A stretch of 64,000 nt of DNA. Source: Rhodococcus sp. SGAir0479. Lineage in GTDB: Bacteria > Actinomycetota > Actinomycetes > Mycobacteriales > Mycobacteriaceae. Both the position numbers and the translations under genes were made by a program. The notes under the pieces are model-generated. The model saw only the letters and a program-made list of their open reading frames with translations, was not told where the DNA came from and searched no databases. Numbering within the stretch: the first letter of the stretch is position 1; each line of letters starts with the position of its first letter. Shown piece after piece: positions 28,174 to 37,202 of the stretch. The stretch is taken from contig NZ_CP039432.1 of assembly GCF_005484805.1 (NCBI RefSeq), positions 2,108,001 to 2,172,000 of the forward strand, written 5' to 3'.

Positions 28174-29242
28174 TGTTGAACGGCATCGACGCCATCGAGT
28201 CGACCTTGACCGGCGTGCCGTACGTCGAGGCGTGGAGAACGTTGCCGTTCCCGGCGTAGATGCCCACGTGCGAGGCGTCGTCGTAGAAGATCACGACGTC
28301 CCCGGGCTGCAGCTGACTCCTGTCGACGGGGGTGCCGGCCTGGGCCTGCGCCTGACTCGACCGGGGCAGCGACTTGCCGATCTGTTTGAAGGCCCACACG
28401 ACGAGTCCCGAGCAGTCGTACGCGTCCGGGCCGGTCGCGCCCCAGCTGTACGGCTTGCCCACCTGCGTGAGACCCGCTTCGAGGGCGGCCGAGCCCGATC
28501 CCGGGGCCAGATTCGCCAGGATGCTGCCGGCGTCGACCCCCGGCGGGAACGTCGCACCGGCCAACTGCGCCCGCTCGGCGCCGGTGAGCCGGTCGAACGC
28601 CTTGGTGACCTCGTCGATCTGCTTCTGCAGGTCGCTCTGCTTGCTCTGCAGTCCGTCGCTGACCGACCTGGCCTGCTCGGTGGCGGAGCGGGCTGCGTCG
28701 GCGGACGCACGCGACGCGTTCTCGGCCGACTCGGCGTCGGTCGTCGCCTGCTTGAACTGTGCGACGGCCCGGGCGGTCTCGCTCGAGATGGCATCGAGCG
28801 CCGACATCTGATCGAGCAACTGCTGCGGCGAGTCGCTCACCATCACGGCGAACAGTCGATTGGTGCGTGCGCCTTGATAACTCGCGGCCACCAGTTTGCT
28901 GACGGTGGGCCGGAACTGGTCCATGCGCGACTGTGCGTCGGCGACGGCGGCGCGGTCGGCCGCGAGTCGCGCCTCGGCGTCGCGCTGCGCGGCCTGCTTG
29001 CCGTCGAGGTCGATCTGGGCGTTGTGCAACGCCTCGGTGGTGCGTTCGGATTCGCGGGAGAGGTCCGCGAGGCGCTCGAGGGCCTGCGTCGCATTGTTCA
29101 CGACGGGGTCGGCACCGGCCGACGCGGCCGGCAGTCCGGCCACGGTCAGCGACAGCACTCCGGCCGCCACGGCAGTACACAACGAGCGTTTCATCTTCTT
29201 CGAGGGCACGGCAGTGCGACTCTCCGTTTCTGGATTCGTCAT
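28157..29242 (-). CDS. Secreted NlpC/P60 peptidoglycan hydrolase, RipA-like (Rv2190c)
   Basis: 361 aa. Signal peptide (K-K-M-K-R-S-L then a hydrophobic run to A-S-A), a long coiled coil (about residues 50-210) with many Ala, Gln and Glu, and a C-terminal NlpC/P60 domain. The catalytic Cys277 sits in Y-D-C-S-G-L-V, and the His is in A-S-H-V-G-I-Y-A-G. The family cuts stem peptides of peptidoglycan, and the coiled coil usually keeps the enzyme inactive. ATG 29242 is used; ATG 29194 would shorten the N-terminus by 16 residues. Promoter boxes lie at 29279-29308. It carries a 26-bp duplication at its end. Confidence 0.9.
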   Translation of the reverse strand: MTNPETESRTAVPSKKMKRSLCTAVAAGVLSLTVAGLPAASAGADPVVNNATQALERLADLSRESERTTEALHNAQIDLDGKQAAQRDAEARLAADRAAVADAQSRMDQFRPTVSKLVAASYQGARTNRLFAVMVSDSPQQLLDQMSALDAISSETARAVAQFKQATTDAESAENASRASADAARSATEQARSVSDGLQSKQSDLQKQIDEVTKAFDRLTGAERAQLAGATFPPGVDAGSILANLAPGSGSAALEAGLTQVGKPYSWGATGPDAYDCSGLVVWAFKQIGKSLPRSSQAQAQAGTPVDRSQLQPGDVVIFYDDASHVGIYAGNGNVLHASTYGTPVKVDSMASMPFNTARRY

Positions 29243-29278
29243 CCACCGCACGGCGATGGGTTCCGCAAGGTCTCGAAC

Positions 29279-29308
29279 AGGTTACGGAATGGCATATGTC
29301 CGTGTCTA
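29279..29308 (-). promoter_or_regulatory. Promoter of the RipA-like gene
   Basis: On the minus strand TAGACA (29303-29308), an 18-nt spacer, then TAACCT (29279-29284). The stretch from -10 into the start site (29268-29290) is nearly the same as that before the second NlpC gene at 30258-30280. Confidence 0.55.
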
Positions 29309-29379
29309 CCCGCGGGTAGGACAATTCGTACATCGTCACGTACGCCACGAACAACCCGCTCTACTGCCCGGAAAACGCG

Positions 29380-29419
29380 TGCGGGGGCGGACTCGGCCGC
29401 AGCCGAATCCGCCCCCGCA
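29380..29419 (-). terminator. Terminator after the small NlpC/P60 gene
   Basis: Arms 29380-29391 and 29408-29419 pair perfectly (12 bp, GC-rich), and the stem extends inward with one mismatch. Confidence 0.7.
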
Positions 29420-29439
29420 GGCAAGGCAGTGCTAGTGCA

Positions 29440-30042
29440 TCACGCGTACCGACGCGCGCCGTCGAACGGCATCGACGACACCGGCGCGATCTTGACCGGC
29501 TGGCCGGCAGTGGACGCGTGAATGACGTTGCCGTTGCCGGCGTAGATGCCCGAGTGGCTGCCGCCGTAGAACGAGATCACGTCACCGACCTGCAGGTTGT
29601 CGCGCGAGACCGGAGTTCCCGCGGCGGCCTGGTCGTAGCTCGTGCGCGGCAGGTTCAGCCCCGCCTGCTTGTAGGCCCACTGCACCAGGCCCGAGCAGTC
29701 GAAGGCGTCCGGACCGGCGGCGCCGTACACGTACGGGGCGCCGAGCTTGGCCTCGGCGGCCTTGAAGGCCTGCTCGCCCAGGCTCATGACGGGGGCGACG
29801 GACTGCGGGAGAGCCGGTGCGGCACTGCCGGTTCCGACGCCCTGCGCGATACCGGGAGCGATGTTCGCGATCGCGGCGTCGACCTGAGCCTGCGTCACAC
29901 CGGGAACCTCGACGGCACCCACGCCCGGGACGTTGATCGTGTCGGCGAGAGCCGGTGCCGCGGTAACCGTGACGGCTCCGACGGCAAGTGCGCCGGCGAC
30001 GGCCGCACGGCGCGCAGAGCGCTTGAGAGTAGATGACGCCAC
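29440..30042 (-). CDS. Small secreted NlpC/P60 protein under a c-di-AMP riboswitch
   Basis: 200 aa. Sec signal peptide (K-R-S-A-R-R then a hydrophobic run ending A-L-A), a short linker, and an NlpC/P60 domain with C116 in F-D-C-S-G-L-V and the His in G-S-H-S-G-I-Y-A-G. There is no coiled coil, unlike its neighbour at 28157, so the enzyme may be active once exported. GTG 30042 is preceded by GGAG at about 10 nt. The 5' leader of about 215 nt holds a ydaO-type riboswitch, so expression should respond to cyclic di-AMP, as known for rpf and nlpC genes in other Actinobacteria. Confidence 0.9.
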   Translation of the reverse strand: MASSTLKRSARRAAVAGALAVGAVTVTAAPALADTINVPGVGAVEVPGVTQAQVDAAIANIAPGIAQGVGTGSAAPALPQSVAPVMSLGEQAFKAAEAKLGAPYVYGAAGPDAFDCSGLVQWAYKQAGLNLPRTSYDQAAAGTPVSRDNLQVGDVISFYGGSHSGIYAGNGNVIHASTAGQPVKIAPVSSMPFDGARRYA

Positions 30043-30071
30043 GAGAAAGAGAACTCCGTTTCTTCCGTTCG

Positions 30072-30232
30072 TCCGCCGACCGAGTTAGCTGACGGGTTCG
30101 GGCTGGGAAGATCAGCCCTACCCGCCGACACCGCGTGTGCGGCTTCGACGGGATTCACCCCATTGAAAACTTGGGTTCCCGGCACGGCGTCCCCGAGGAG
30201 ACACCGATTAGGCGGTCCCAGCGATGCCACTC
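30072..30232 (-). ncRNA. ydaO/yuaA-type cyclic di-AMP riboswitch
   Basis: Read on the minus strand, the leader contains in order the blocks CGCCTAATCGG, GGGAACCCAAG, GGGGTGAATCCCG, GGTAGGGCTGA, then CAGCCCGAACCCG and TCAGCTAACTCGGTCGGCG. The last segment with CCCG-AACCCGTCAGCTAAC is the hallmark of the ydaO class. It lies 30 nt before the start codon of a secreted NlpC/P60 gene, the usual target in Actinobacteria, where bound c-di-AMP turns expression off. Ends are approximate. Confidence 0.85.
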
Positions 30233-30267
30233 CGGGTGGGGCGGCAAGACTCCGCTAGGTCTCGAGA

Positions 30268-30296
30268 AGATTACGAAACCGCATCCACGGTGTCGA
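30268..30296 (-). promoter_or_regulatory. Promoter of the riboswitch-controlled NlpC/P60 gene
   Basis: On the minus strand TCGACA (30291-30296), a 17-nt spacer, TAATCT (30268-30273). The transcript would start near 30261, just upstream of the riboswitch. Confidence 0.55.
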
Positions 30297-30680
30297 CCCG
30301 GACGCGCGGAAATCGCCGCTTTCGCCCGAAACGTCCGGACTTACCGCCGCCTCGGTACCCGGAAGATCACGGCGCGATAACACCCGGTCCGTTCCGGTGC
30401 CGTCCGACGGACGGCACCCCTCGTCCGCACACCCCGATACCGACCGATCACCACCCACGTCGGCACAGGTCACGGGCGATTCGTGAGTCGCGCCGGCGCC
30501 GACGCGAGCCCCCCGCCGAAAGGGCCCGCACCGCACCGGAACCGGGCCGCCACGCACTCCCCGCCGGGGGCGCCACGGGGACCGCCACGACCTACCGAAC
30601 GACCGACTGTGATGCTCGTCTCTTTCATCCGAATCGGTGTCTGCGGGCGGTGTCGGTGGGTATCTCTACTGTCTCCGGTC
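30297..30680. other. Intergenic stretch between divergent nlpC and Rv2191-like genes
   Basis: About 380 bases with no supported gene. The right end carries TACTGT 8 nt before the GTG at 30681, a likely leaderless promoter. Frames through the rest give only Arg/Pro-rich shadow peptides. Confidence 0.4.
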
Positions 30681-32495
30681 GTGAGCTCGCCCCACCCCGC
30701 CCGCGCCGGTGCCCTCGACGGTCAGATGGCCTTCGACGAACTGGATGCGCCGCTGCGCGACGTCACCTTCGTCGTCGTCGATCTCGAAACGACCGGCGGC
30801 AGCGCCGAATCCGACTCCATCACCGAGATCGGTGCGGTCAAGGTCCGGGGCGGGCAAATTCTCGGGGAACTGGGCACCCTCGTCGATCCGGGGCGGGCCA
30901 TCCCGCCGTACATCGTCGAGATCACCGGCATCACGACCGCGATGGTGCGCGGCGCTCCGCGGATCGAGGCGGTACTGCCGGGATTCCTCGAGTTCGCTCG
31001 CGGCGCCGTCCTGGTGGCCCACAACGCCGGCTTCGACGTCGGCTTCCTCAAGGCCGCCGCCGCCCGGGCGGCGATCCCCTGGCCCCGCTTCCAGGTGTTG
31101 TGCACGGTCAAGCTCGCCCGTCGGGTGCTCAGTCGCGACGAGGCGCCGTCGGTGAAGCTGTCGGTTCTCGCGGCGCTCCTCGGCGCCGACACCACCCCCA
31201 CGCACCGCGCGCTCGACGACGCGCGGGCCACCGTCGACGTTCTGCACGCGCTGATCGGCCGGGTCGGCAACCAGGGTGTGCAGAGCCTGCCCGAACTACT
31301 CGACTACATCCCCGCCGTGTCGGCCGAGCAACGCGCGAAACGAGCTCTCGCGAGCGATCTTCCACGCTCGCCCGGGGTCTATCTCTTCCGCGGACCGTCG
31401 GACGAGGTCCTCTACGTCGGCACCGCCGTCGATCTGCGGCGGCGGGTGCGGACGTACTTCACCGGATCCGAGACACGCGGACGGATGAAGGAGATGGTCG
31501 CGCTCGCCACCCGGATCGATCACGTCGAGTGCGCGCACGCGCTCGAGGCCGGCGTCCGCGAGCTCCGGCTGATCAGCGCGCACGTGCCGCCGTACAACCG
31601 GCGCTCGAAGTACCCGATGCGGGGCTGGTGGGTCGTGCTCACCACCGAGACGTTCCCGCGACTGTCCGTGGTCCGCACCCCCACCGACGCCGCCCTGGGC
31701 CCGTTTCGCACCCGAACCGACGCCGCCGACGCGGCGCTGACGATCGCGGAGTTCTGCGGGCTGCGCACCTGCACCACCCGAATCGGCAAGGGCGGACGGC
31801 ACGGGCCCAAGTGCCCGCCCCGCGAAATCGGCGGGTGCCCTGCCGTCGCCGATGACGAGGAGGGCTACCGGGCGGCACCCGAACTCGCGCGGGCGCTGCT
31901 GCGCGGCGAGGACGACACCCCGCTGCACCGCATGCGCACCCGGGTCGAGGAACTCGCGGCCGGGGAACTGTTCGAGAGTGCCGCGCGCCTACGGGATCGC
32001 ACGGCCGCCCTCGGGCTCGTGCTGCGCCGGATGCAGCGGCTCGGGGCCATCGCCGCGGTGGACGAGCTGATCGCCGCGCGTCCCGCCGCGGAGGGCGGCT
32101 GGGAGTTCGCGGTGATCCGCTCGGGCCGGCTCGCGTCCGCCGGTGTCGCGCGGCGGGGTGTCGCGCCCATGCCGGTCGTCGAAGCGCTCGTCGCGGCGGC
32201 CGAGACCGTGCTCCCGGACCCGACACCGCTGCGCGGGGCCTCGCCGGAGGAGCTCACCGTGGTCGCGCGGTGGCTCGACGGGGACGGCGTGCGGATCGTA
32301 CGAACCAGCAGCGGTTGGTGCGAACCGGTCCGCGGCGCGGGGGCCTGGGAGAGCTGGTGCACGCTCGCCCGGGCCGCGCGGCCGCCCTCGGTGCCGACAG
32401 CGTTGCCGCCATCCGCGCGGACCGCGCAAACGCCTACTGTGTTGGTCGAACGTCAGCACACCGCTGCACGCGGGCACACCGAAGGAGCGACATGA
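30681..32495 (+). CDS. DEDDh exonuclease fused to GIY-YIG (UvrC-like) nuclease domain (Rv2191-like)
   Basis: 604 aa. The N-terminal third is a DnaQ-type 3'-5' exonuclease: V-V-D34-L-E36-[25 protein letters not shown] domain starts near residue 230 (P-G-V-Y-L-F-R-G then V-L-Y-V-G-T-A), as in UvrC or Cho, and a UVR-like helix follows near 415 ([18 protein letters not shown]). The C-terminal nuclease and HhH domains of UvrC are missing. A role in DNA repair with combined incision and trimming is inferred. The start GTG has a TACTGT box 8 nt upstream. Confidence 0.88.
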   Translation: MSSPHPARAGALDGQMAFDELDAPLRDVTFVVVDLETTGGSAESDSITEIGAVKVRGGQILGELGTLVDPGRAIPPYIVEITGITTAMVRGAPRIEAVLPGFLEFARGAVLVAHNAGFDVGFLKAAAARAAIPWPRFQVLCTVKLARRVLSRDEAPSVKLSVLAALLGADTTPTHRALDDARATVDVLHALIGRVGNQGVQSLPELLDYIPAVSAEQRAKRALASDLPRSPGVYLFRGPSDEVLYVGTAVDLRRRVRTYFTGSETRGRMKEMVALATRIDHVECAHALEAGVRELRLISAHVPPYNRRSKYPMRGWWVVLTTETFPRLSVVRTPTDAALGPFRTRTDAADAALTIAEFCGLRTCTTRIGKGGRHGPKCPPREIGGCPAVADDEEGYRAAPELARALLRGEDDTPLHRMRTRVEELAAGELFESAARLRDRTAALGLVLRRMQRLGAIAAVDELIAARPAAEGGWEFAVIRSGRLASAGVARRGVAPMPVVEALVAAAETVLPDPTPLRGASPEELTVVARWLDGDGVRIVRTSSGWCEPVRGAGAWESWCTLARAARPPSVPTALPPSARTAQTPTVLVERQHTAARGHTEGAT

Positions 32496-32767
32496 TCAAC
32501 GCCATCGTCCTGATCCACGCCGAGGCGGACCGGATCCCGGAGACCGCGCAGGCGGTGGCCGACCTGGACGGCGTGTCCGAGGTCTACTCGTGCGCGGGCG
32601 ACATCGACCTCATCGCGATCGTGAAGGTGCGCGACCACGCGCAGATCGCCGAGGTCGTCACCGAACGGATCAACAAGGTGCACGGCGTCATCAAGACCGC
32701 GACCCACATCGCGTTCCAGTCGTACTCGAGCGTGGACATCGAGGCCGCCTTCTCGCTCGGCGAGTAG
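32492..32767 (+). CDS. Stand-alone Lrp/AsnC ligand-binding (RAM) domain protein
   Basis: 91 aa. Only the alpha/beta RAM fold of Lrp/AsnC regulators is present ([19 protein letters not shown] and a C-terminal F-Q-S-Y-S); there is no DNA-binding domain. Such proteins form rings and bind amino acids. The ATG overlaps the stop of the nuclease gene (ATGA) and is preceded by GGAG. It is convergent with trpD across 14 nt, too short for a separate terminator. Function is not known. Confidence 0.88.
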   Translation: MINAIVLIHAEADRIPETAQAVADLDGVSEVYSCAGDIDLIAIVKVRDHAQIAEVVTERINKVHGVIKTATHIAFQSYSSVDIEAAFSLGE

Positions 32768-32781
32768 GCGGCCTCGTACGC

Positions 32782-33876
32782 CTAGCGGTGGGCGGCGCCC
32801 AACTCCGTCGTGAGGACCGCCCACCGCTCCAGCACGGTCGACGCGGCCCCCGAGTCGATTGCTCGGGCCGCCTTCTCGAGGCCGGCCGCCAGCGATTCCT
32901 CGAGGCTCTCCCCGATCCCCGCGAAGGCCGCCAGCGCACCCGCGGCATTGAGCAGCACCGCGTCCCGAACGGGTCCCTCGTCGCCGGCGAAGACGCCCCG
33001 CGCCACCGCCGCATTGGCTTCGGCGTCGCCACCGCGCAGCGCATCCAGCGGCACGCGCGCGATCCCCAGGTCCGTGGGGTCGAGCTTCCGGGTCCGCACC
33101 GCGCCGCCCGACACCACGTGCACCACGGACGTCGTCGACGTCGTGAGCTCGTCCAGCCCGTCGTCGCCACGCACGACGAGCGCTGAGTTGCCGCGCTCTG
33201 CGAGCACCCCGGCGACCACCTCGATGAGGTCCTCGAACGCACAGCCGATGAGCCCGGCGCGCGGACGGGCCGGGTTCGTGAGCGGCCCCAGCACATTGAA
33301 GACGGTCGGAATGCCGATCTCCTTGCGGGGCGCACCCGCGAACCGGAGGGCCGGATGGAAGACCGGCGCGAAGCAGAATCCGATTCCCACCTCCTCGACA
33401 CAGCGGGCGACGTCCTCGGCGCCGAGGTTGATGTGCACACCCAACGCCTCGAGGACGTCGGCGCCACCGCTCTTGGACGAGGCGGCCCGGTTGCCGTGTT
33501 TGACCACACGCACGCCCGACGCGGCCACGACGACCGAGGCCATCGTGGAGATGTTCACGGTGTTCGAACGGTCACCACCTGTTCCGACGACGTCGACGAC
33601 GTCCGGGGAGACCGGCACGCTGCGGGCGTGGCCGAGCATCGCGTCCGCGAGACCGCGCAGTTCGGGCGGCGTCGCGCCCTTCATCTTCAGCGCTATGCCG
33701 AACGCGGCAATCTGCGCAGAGGTCGCGTTGTCGGACATGATCTCGTCCATCGCCCACGAGGCGTCGTCCGCGGTGAGGTCTCTGCCGTCGGTGAGAGCGC
33801 CCAGGATCGCCGGCCAGGTCCGGTCGGCCGCGCCCGCCACTCGATCCACTGCCTGCGCTGCCGACTGCCGCACCAT
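32782..33876 (-). CDS. trpD: Anthranilate phosphoribosyltransferase
   Basis: 364 aa. Second step of tryptophan synthesis: anthranilate plus PRPP gives phosphoribosyl anthranilate. Conserved G-T-G-G-D and S-N-T-V-N-I-S bind [17 protein letters not shown] and the D-E-L-T-type C-terminal lobe are typical. It corresponds to Rv2192c. Start choice: ATG 33876 has AAGGGG 5 nt upstream; the adjacent GTG codons at 33879 and 33873 are alternatives. No other trp gene is in the window, so the pathway is split in this genome. Confidence 0.93.
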   Translation of the reverse strand: MVRQSAAQAVDRVAGAADRTWPAILGALTDGRDLTADDASWAMDEIMSDNATSAQIAAFGIALKMKGATPPELRGLADAMLGHARSVPVSPDVVDVVGTGGDRSNTVNISTMASVVVAASGVRVVKHGNRAASSKSGGADVLEALGVHINLGAEDVARCVEEVGIGFCFAPVFHPALRFAGAPRKEIGIPTVFNVLGPLTNPARPRAGLIGCAFEDLIEVVAGVLAERGNSALVVRGDDGLDELTTSTTSVVHVVSGGAVRTRKLDPTDLGIARVPLDALRGGDAEANAAVARGVFAGDEGPVRDAVLLNAAGALAAFAGIGESLEESLAAGLEKAARAIDSGAASTVLERWAVLTTELGAAHR

Positions 33877-33951
33877 CACGACCCCTTCTGCTGTTCGCCC
33901 ACCGGATGTCCGGCGGAGCCTTGTCGCACCGCAGCTTAGTGGTCGCCCCGG

Positions 33952-34395
33952 TCACACCGCGGCGGGCGGTTGGAGTCCTTCCCAACCGAGCACGGTGCCG
34001 CCGTGCCGCTGCGCGAGCCCGGCCATCCGGGACCGTTCCTGGGAGCAGTGGAGGGCGTCGAGCACCTGGACACGCTCGAGCCGCAGCAGCAGCATCCCGT
34101 CGTCGGCCGGTTCGGGATCGGCCGTGGGCGTGTACCCGTCCTGCGCGGCGATCGCGACGGCCGGCTCGATCGCGTCCTCGGGCAGCAGCAGGTGGTGCCG
34201 GAGGACGGCCTCGGCGTCGGGGAGCCAGGCCGGGGTGCCCGTGGCGCCCCGTTCGAGCACCGTCGAGCACCCCTCGACGTCGTCGAACCCCGACACCACG
34301 ACGACCAGGTCCGGTCGGGTGCGATCGAGGGGCGCGGGCGACCTCTTGGGCAGAATTCTGTCCATCCAACGAGCGACGTTCCGCCTGAGTTCCAT
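33952..34395 (-). CDS. Hypothetical protein, weakly RraB-like
   Basis: 147 aa, cytoplasmic, no signal. The N-terminal part is basic, then [13 protein letters not shown] begins an alpha/beta domain. The C-terminal [17 protein letters not shown] resembles the last helix and strand of ribonuclease-regulator RraB proteins, but this is only a visual likeness. It is followed by trpD in the same direction (75 nt) and is divergent from ctaE. No function is assigned. Confidence 0.7.
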   Translation of the reverse strand: MELRRNVARWMDRILPKRSPAPLDRTRPDLVVVVSGFDDVEGCSTVLERGATGTPAWLPDAEAVLRHHLLLPEDAIEPAVAIAAQDGYTPTADPEPADDGMLLLRLERVQVLDALHCSQERSRMAGLAQRHGGTVLGWEGLQPPAAV

Positions 34396-34521
34396 GTGCC
34401 TACTTTGTCATGTCCCCCGACCCCCGCGGGGACCGCCGGTGCACCCCCTCTGACGTGCGCCGACGCGCCGACACAGGACCCGGGTGGCTTTCCTTTACGA
34501 CGAAGCGTCATACTTCTCAGC

Positions 34522-35133
34522 GTGACGAGCGCAGTAGGGACTTCAGGATCGGCAATCACCCAGCGCGTGCACTCGCTGAACCGGCCAAACATGGTCAGCG
34601 TCGGCACCATCGTGTGGTTGTCAAGCGAGCTCATGTTCTTCGCAGGGCTCTTCGCCATGTACTTCGTTGCACGTGCACAGGCGAATGGGAACTGGCCACC
34701 GGAGCCGACGGAGCTGAACCTCACGTTGGCAGTGCCGGTCACGCTGGTGCTGATCGCGTCTTCCTTCACCTGCCAGATGGGTGTCTTCGCAGCGGAGAAG
34801 GGCGACGTCTTCGGCCTCCGGCGGTGGTACCTGCTGACTCTGGCCATGGGCACGTTCTTCGTGCTCGGCCAGGGCTACGAGTACTACCACCTGGTGCACG
34901 AGGGCACGACGATCTCGAGCAGCGTGTACGGATCGGTGTTCTACATGACCACCGGCTTCCACGGACTGCACGTCATCGGCGGTCTGATCGCGTTCGTCTT
35001 CTTGATCGTCCGCACCAAGCTCAGCAAGTTCACGCCTGCTCAGGCCACTGCGGCGATCGTCGTTTCGTACTACTGGCACTTCGTCGACATTGTGTGGATC
35101 GGCCTGTTCGCCACGATTTATTTCATCCGTTAG
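34522..35133 (+). CDS. ctaE: Cytochrome c oxidase subunit III
   Basis: 203 aa, five membrane helices. Haem-copper oxidase subunit III of the actinobacterial type: [27 protein letters not shown] and W-H-F-V-D-I-V-W near the end. It belongs to the aa3 branch that forms one supercomplex with the bc1 complex encoded just downstream. GTG 34522 has CATACT 7 nt upstream, so the transcript of ctaE-qcrCAB may start at the start codon. The length matches Rv2193. Confidence 0.93.
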   Translation: MTSAVGTSGSAITQRVHSLNRPNMVSVGTIVWLSSELMFFAGLFAMYFVARAQANGNWPPEPTELNLTLAVPVTLVLIASSFTCQMGVFAAEKGDVFGLRRWYLLTLAMGTFFVLGQGYEYYHLVHEGTTISSSVYGSVFYMTTGFHGLHVIGGLIAFVFLIVRTKLSKFTPAQATAAIVVSYYWHFVDIVWIGLFATIYFIR

Positions 35134-35196
35134 CCAGCTGAACGACCAGGCAGCCCCCTGACGCTTCAGTCGTCCCGACATACCAAAGGGATACAG

Positions 35197-36069
35197 ATGA
35201 GTTCATCCCCCCCTCCCGCCTTCGAGGGTGACATGCCCGACCGCACCACAGCCGGATCCGCCGCGAAGGCGCGCCGCCAGCGCAAGCTGCGTCGGCGCGT
35301 CACCGGCGCCCTGATCCTCATGCTGGGTCTCGTGAGCGCCGGATTCCTCGCCTCCGCACTGACGCCTGCACCGCAGGTCGCCACCGCGAGCGACGATTCC
35401 GCTGCGCTGATCCGCGAGGGTAAGCAGCTCTACGACACCTCCTGCATCACGTGCCACGGCGCGAACCTGCAGGGTGTCCAGGACCGCGGCCCCAGCCTGA
35501 TCGGTGTCGGCGAGGCAGCCGTGTACTTCCAGGTGTCGTCCGGTCGTATGCCGGCCGCCCGCAACGAGGCGCAGGCCGAGCGCAAGCCCGCCAAGTTCGA
35601 CGCCCGTCAGACCGACGCCATCGGCGCTTACGTGCAGTCCCAGGGTGGTGGCCCCACCCTGGTCCGCGACGACAACGGCGAGATCGCCCAGTCGTCGCTG
35701 CGTGGTGGCGACGTCGCGCGCGGCAGCGAACTGTTCCGCATGAACTGCGCGTCGTGCCACAACTTCACCGGACGCGGCGGTGCGCTGTCCTCCGGGAAGT
35801 ACGCCCCCGTTCTGGACCCGGCCAGCGAGCAGCAGATCTACGCCGCCATGGTCACGGGCCCCCAGAACATGCCCAAGTTCTCCGATCGTCAGCTGACGCT
35901 CGAGGAGAAGAAGGACATCATCGCCTACGTCAAGCAGTCGAGCGAGGCCAAGAACCCCGGTGGTTACGGCCTCGGCGGCATCGGACCGGGATCCGAGGGT
36001 CTCGCGATGTGGGTCATCGGCATCGTCGCTGTCGTCGGCGCTGCACTGTGGATCGGAGCAAGGTCATGA
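35197..36069 (+). CDS. qcrC: Dihaem cytochrome c subunit of the bc1 complex
   Basis: 290 aa. A basic N-terminus and one membrane helix are followed by two c-type haem domains with C83-I-T-C-H and C184-A-S-C-H, and a C-terminal anchor helix (W-V-I-G-I-V-A-V-V). Two fused haem domains replace the soluble cytochrome c and hand electrons straight to the aa3 oxidase. AAAGGGA precedes ATG 35197. Its stop overlaps the qcrA start (ATGA). Confidence 0.95.
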   Translation: MSSSPPPAFEGDMPDRTTAGSAAKARRQRKLRRRVTGALILMLGLVSAGFLASALTPAPQVATASDDSAALIREGKQLYDTSCITCHGANLQGVQDRGPSLIGVGEAAVYFQVSSGRMPAARNEAQAERKPAKFDARQTDAIGAYVQSQGGGPTLVRDDNGEIAQSSLRGGDVARGSELFRMNCASCHNFTGRGGALSSGKYAPVLDPASEQQIYAAMVTGPQNMPKFSDRQLTLEEKKDIIAYVKQSSEAKNPGGYGLGGIGPGSEGLAMWVIGIVAVVGAALWIGARS

Positions 36070-37202
36070 GCGACGCCGGTAGCGGCGGCACGCCGAAGAA
36101 GTACACCGACGACGAACTCGACCGGATGAGCCAGGACGAACTCGTCCAGCTCGGTACGAACCTCGACGGCGTCGATGTGGCGTTCGAACGCGATCGCTGG
36201 GCGGTCAAGGGCACCAAGGCCGAGAAGCGCGCCGAGCGCGGCGTCGCCTTCTGGTTCGTCCTGGCCGGTCTCTCGGCCATCGCCTTCATCGCCATCTTCC
36301 TGTTCTGGCCGTGGGAGTGGGCCGGCGAGGGCGAGGACACGTACTGGGCGTACAACCTGTACACCCCGCTCATCGGTCTCACCATGGGTGTGGCGATCCT
36401 CGGGGTCGGCGTCGGCGCGGTGAAGTTCACCAAGAAGTTCATCCCCGAAGAGCTGTCGATCCAGGACCGCCACGACGGTGGTTCGGCCGAGGTCGACAAG
36501 CGGACCCTCGGCGCCCAGCTGAGCTCCACCCTGGACAAGTCGTCCATCGGTCGTCGCAAGATGATCAAGCGCAGCCTGCTCTTCGGTGGCGGCGCGGTCG
36601 GCATCATGGCGGTCATGCCCCTCGGCGGCATGATCAAGAACCCGTGGGCCAAGCGTGACGAGTCCCCGCTGTGGGTGTCCGGCTGGACCCCGCGCTACGC
36701 GGGCGAGACGATCTACCTGCGCCGCGACACCGGTCGCCCCCACGACATCGTGCTGGTGCGTCCGGAGGACCTCGACGCCGGCGGCATGGAGACGGTCTTC
36801 CCGTTCCGCGAGTCCGAGCGTGGCAACGACGAGGAGCTGTTCAAGGCGCTGCGCGGTATCCGCAACGCCGTCATGCTCATCCGTCTGCGCACCGAGGACG
36901 CGCAGAAGGCGGTCAAGCGCAAGGGCCAGGAGAGCTTCAACTACGGCGACTACGTCGCCTACTCGAAGATCTGTACCCACCTCGGCTGCCCCACCTCGCT
37001 GTACGAGCAGCAGACCAACCGAATCCTGTGCCCCTGCCACCAGTCGCAGTTCGACGCGCTGCAGTACGGCAAGCCGATTTTCGGTCCCGCCGCTCGTGCT
37101 CTTCCGCAGCTGCCTATTACTGTGAATGAAGAGGGCTACCTCGTCGCCAACGGTGACTTCATCGAAGCCCTCGGCCCGGCATTTTGGGAGCGTCGACCGT
37201 GA
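36066..37202 (+). CDS. qcrA: Rieske iron-sulfur subunit of the bc1 complex
   Basis: 378 aa. A charged N-terminal domain and three membrane helices precede the Rieske fold, the actinobacterial variant. The 2Fe-2S ligands are C303-T-H305-L-G-C308 and C322-P-C324-H325; C308 and C324 form the disulfide. It takes electrons from menaquinol. The start overlaps the qcrC stop and the end overlaps qcrB (GTGA), so the three subunits are tightly coupled. Confidence 0.95.
   Translation: MSDAGSGGTPKKYTDDELDRMSQDELVQLGTNLDGVDVAFERDRWAVKGTKAEKRAERGVAFWFVLAGLSAIAFIAIFLFWPWEWAGEGEDTYWAYNLYTPLIGLTMGVAILGVGVGAVKFTKKFIPEELSIQDRHDGGSAEVDKRTLGAQLSSTLDKSSIGRRKMIKRSLLFGGGAVGIMAVMPLGGMIKNPWAKRDESPLWVSGWTPRYAGETIYLRRDTGRPHDIVLVRPEDLDAGGMETVFPFRESERGNDEELFKALRGIRNAVMLIRLRTEDAQKAVKRKGQESFNYGDYVAYSKICTHLGCPTSLYEQQTNRILCPCHQSQFDALQYGKPIFGPAARALPQLPITVNEEGYLVANGDFIEALGPAFWERRP

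Noticed and set aside
29243-29439. A second c-di-AMP riboswitch before the RipA-like gene
   Set aside because: None of the conserved ydaO blocks are present; only the promoter is shared.
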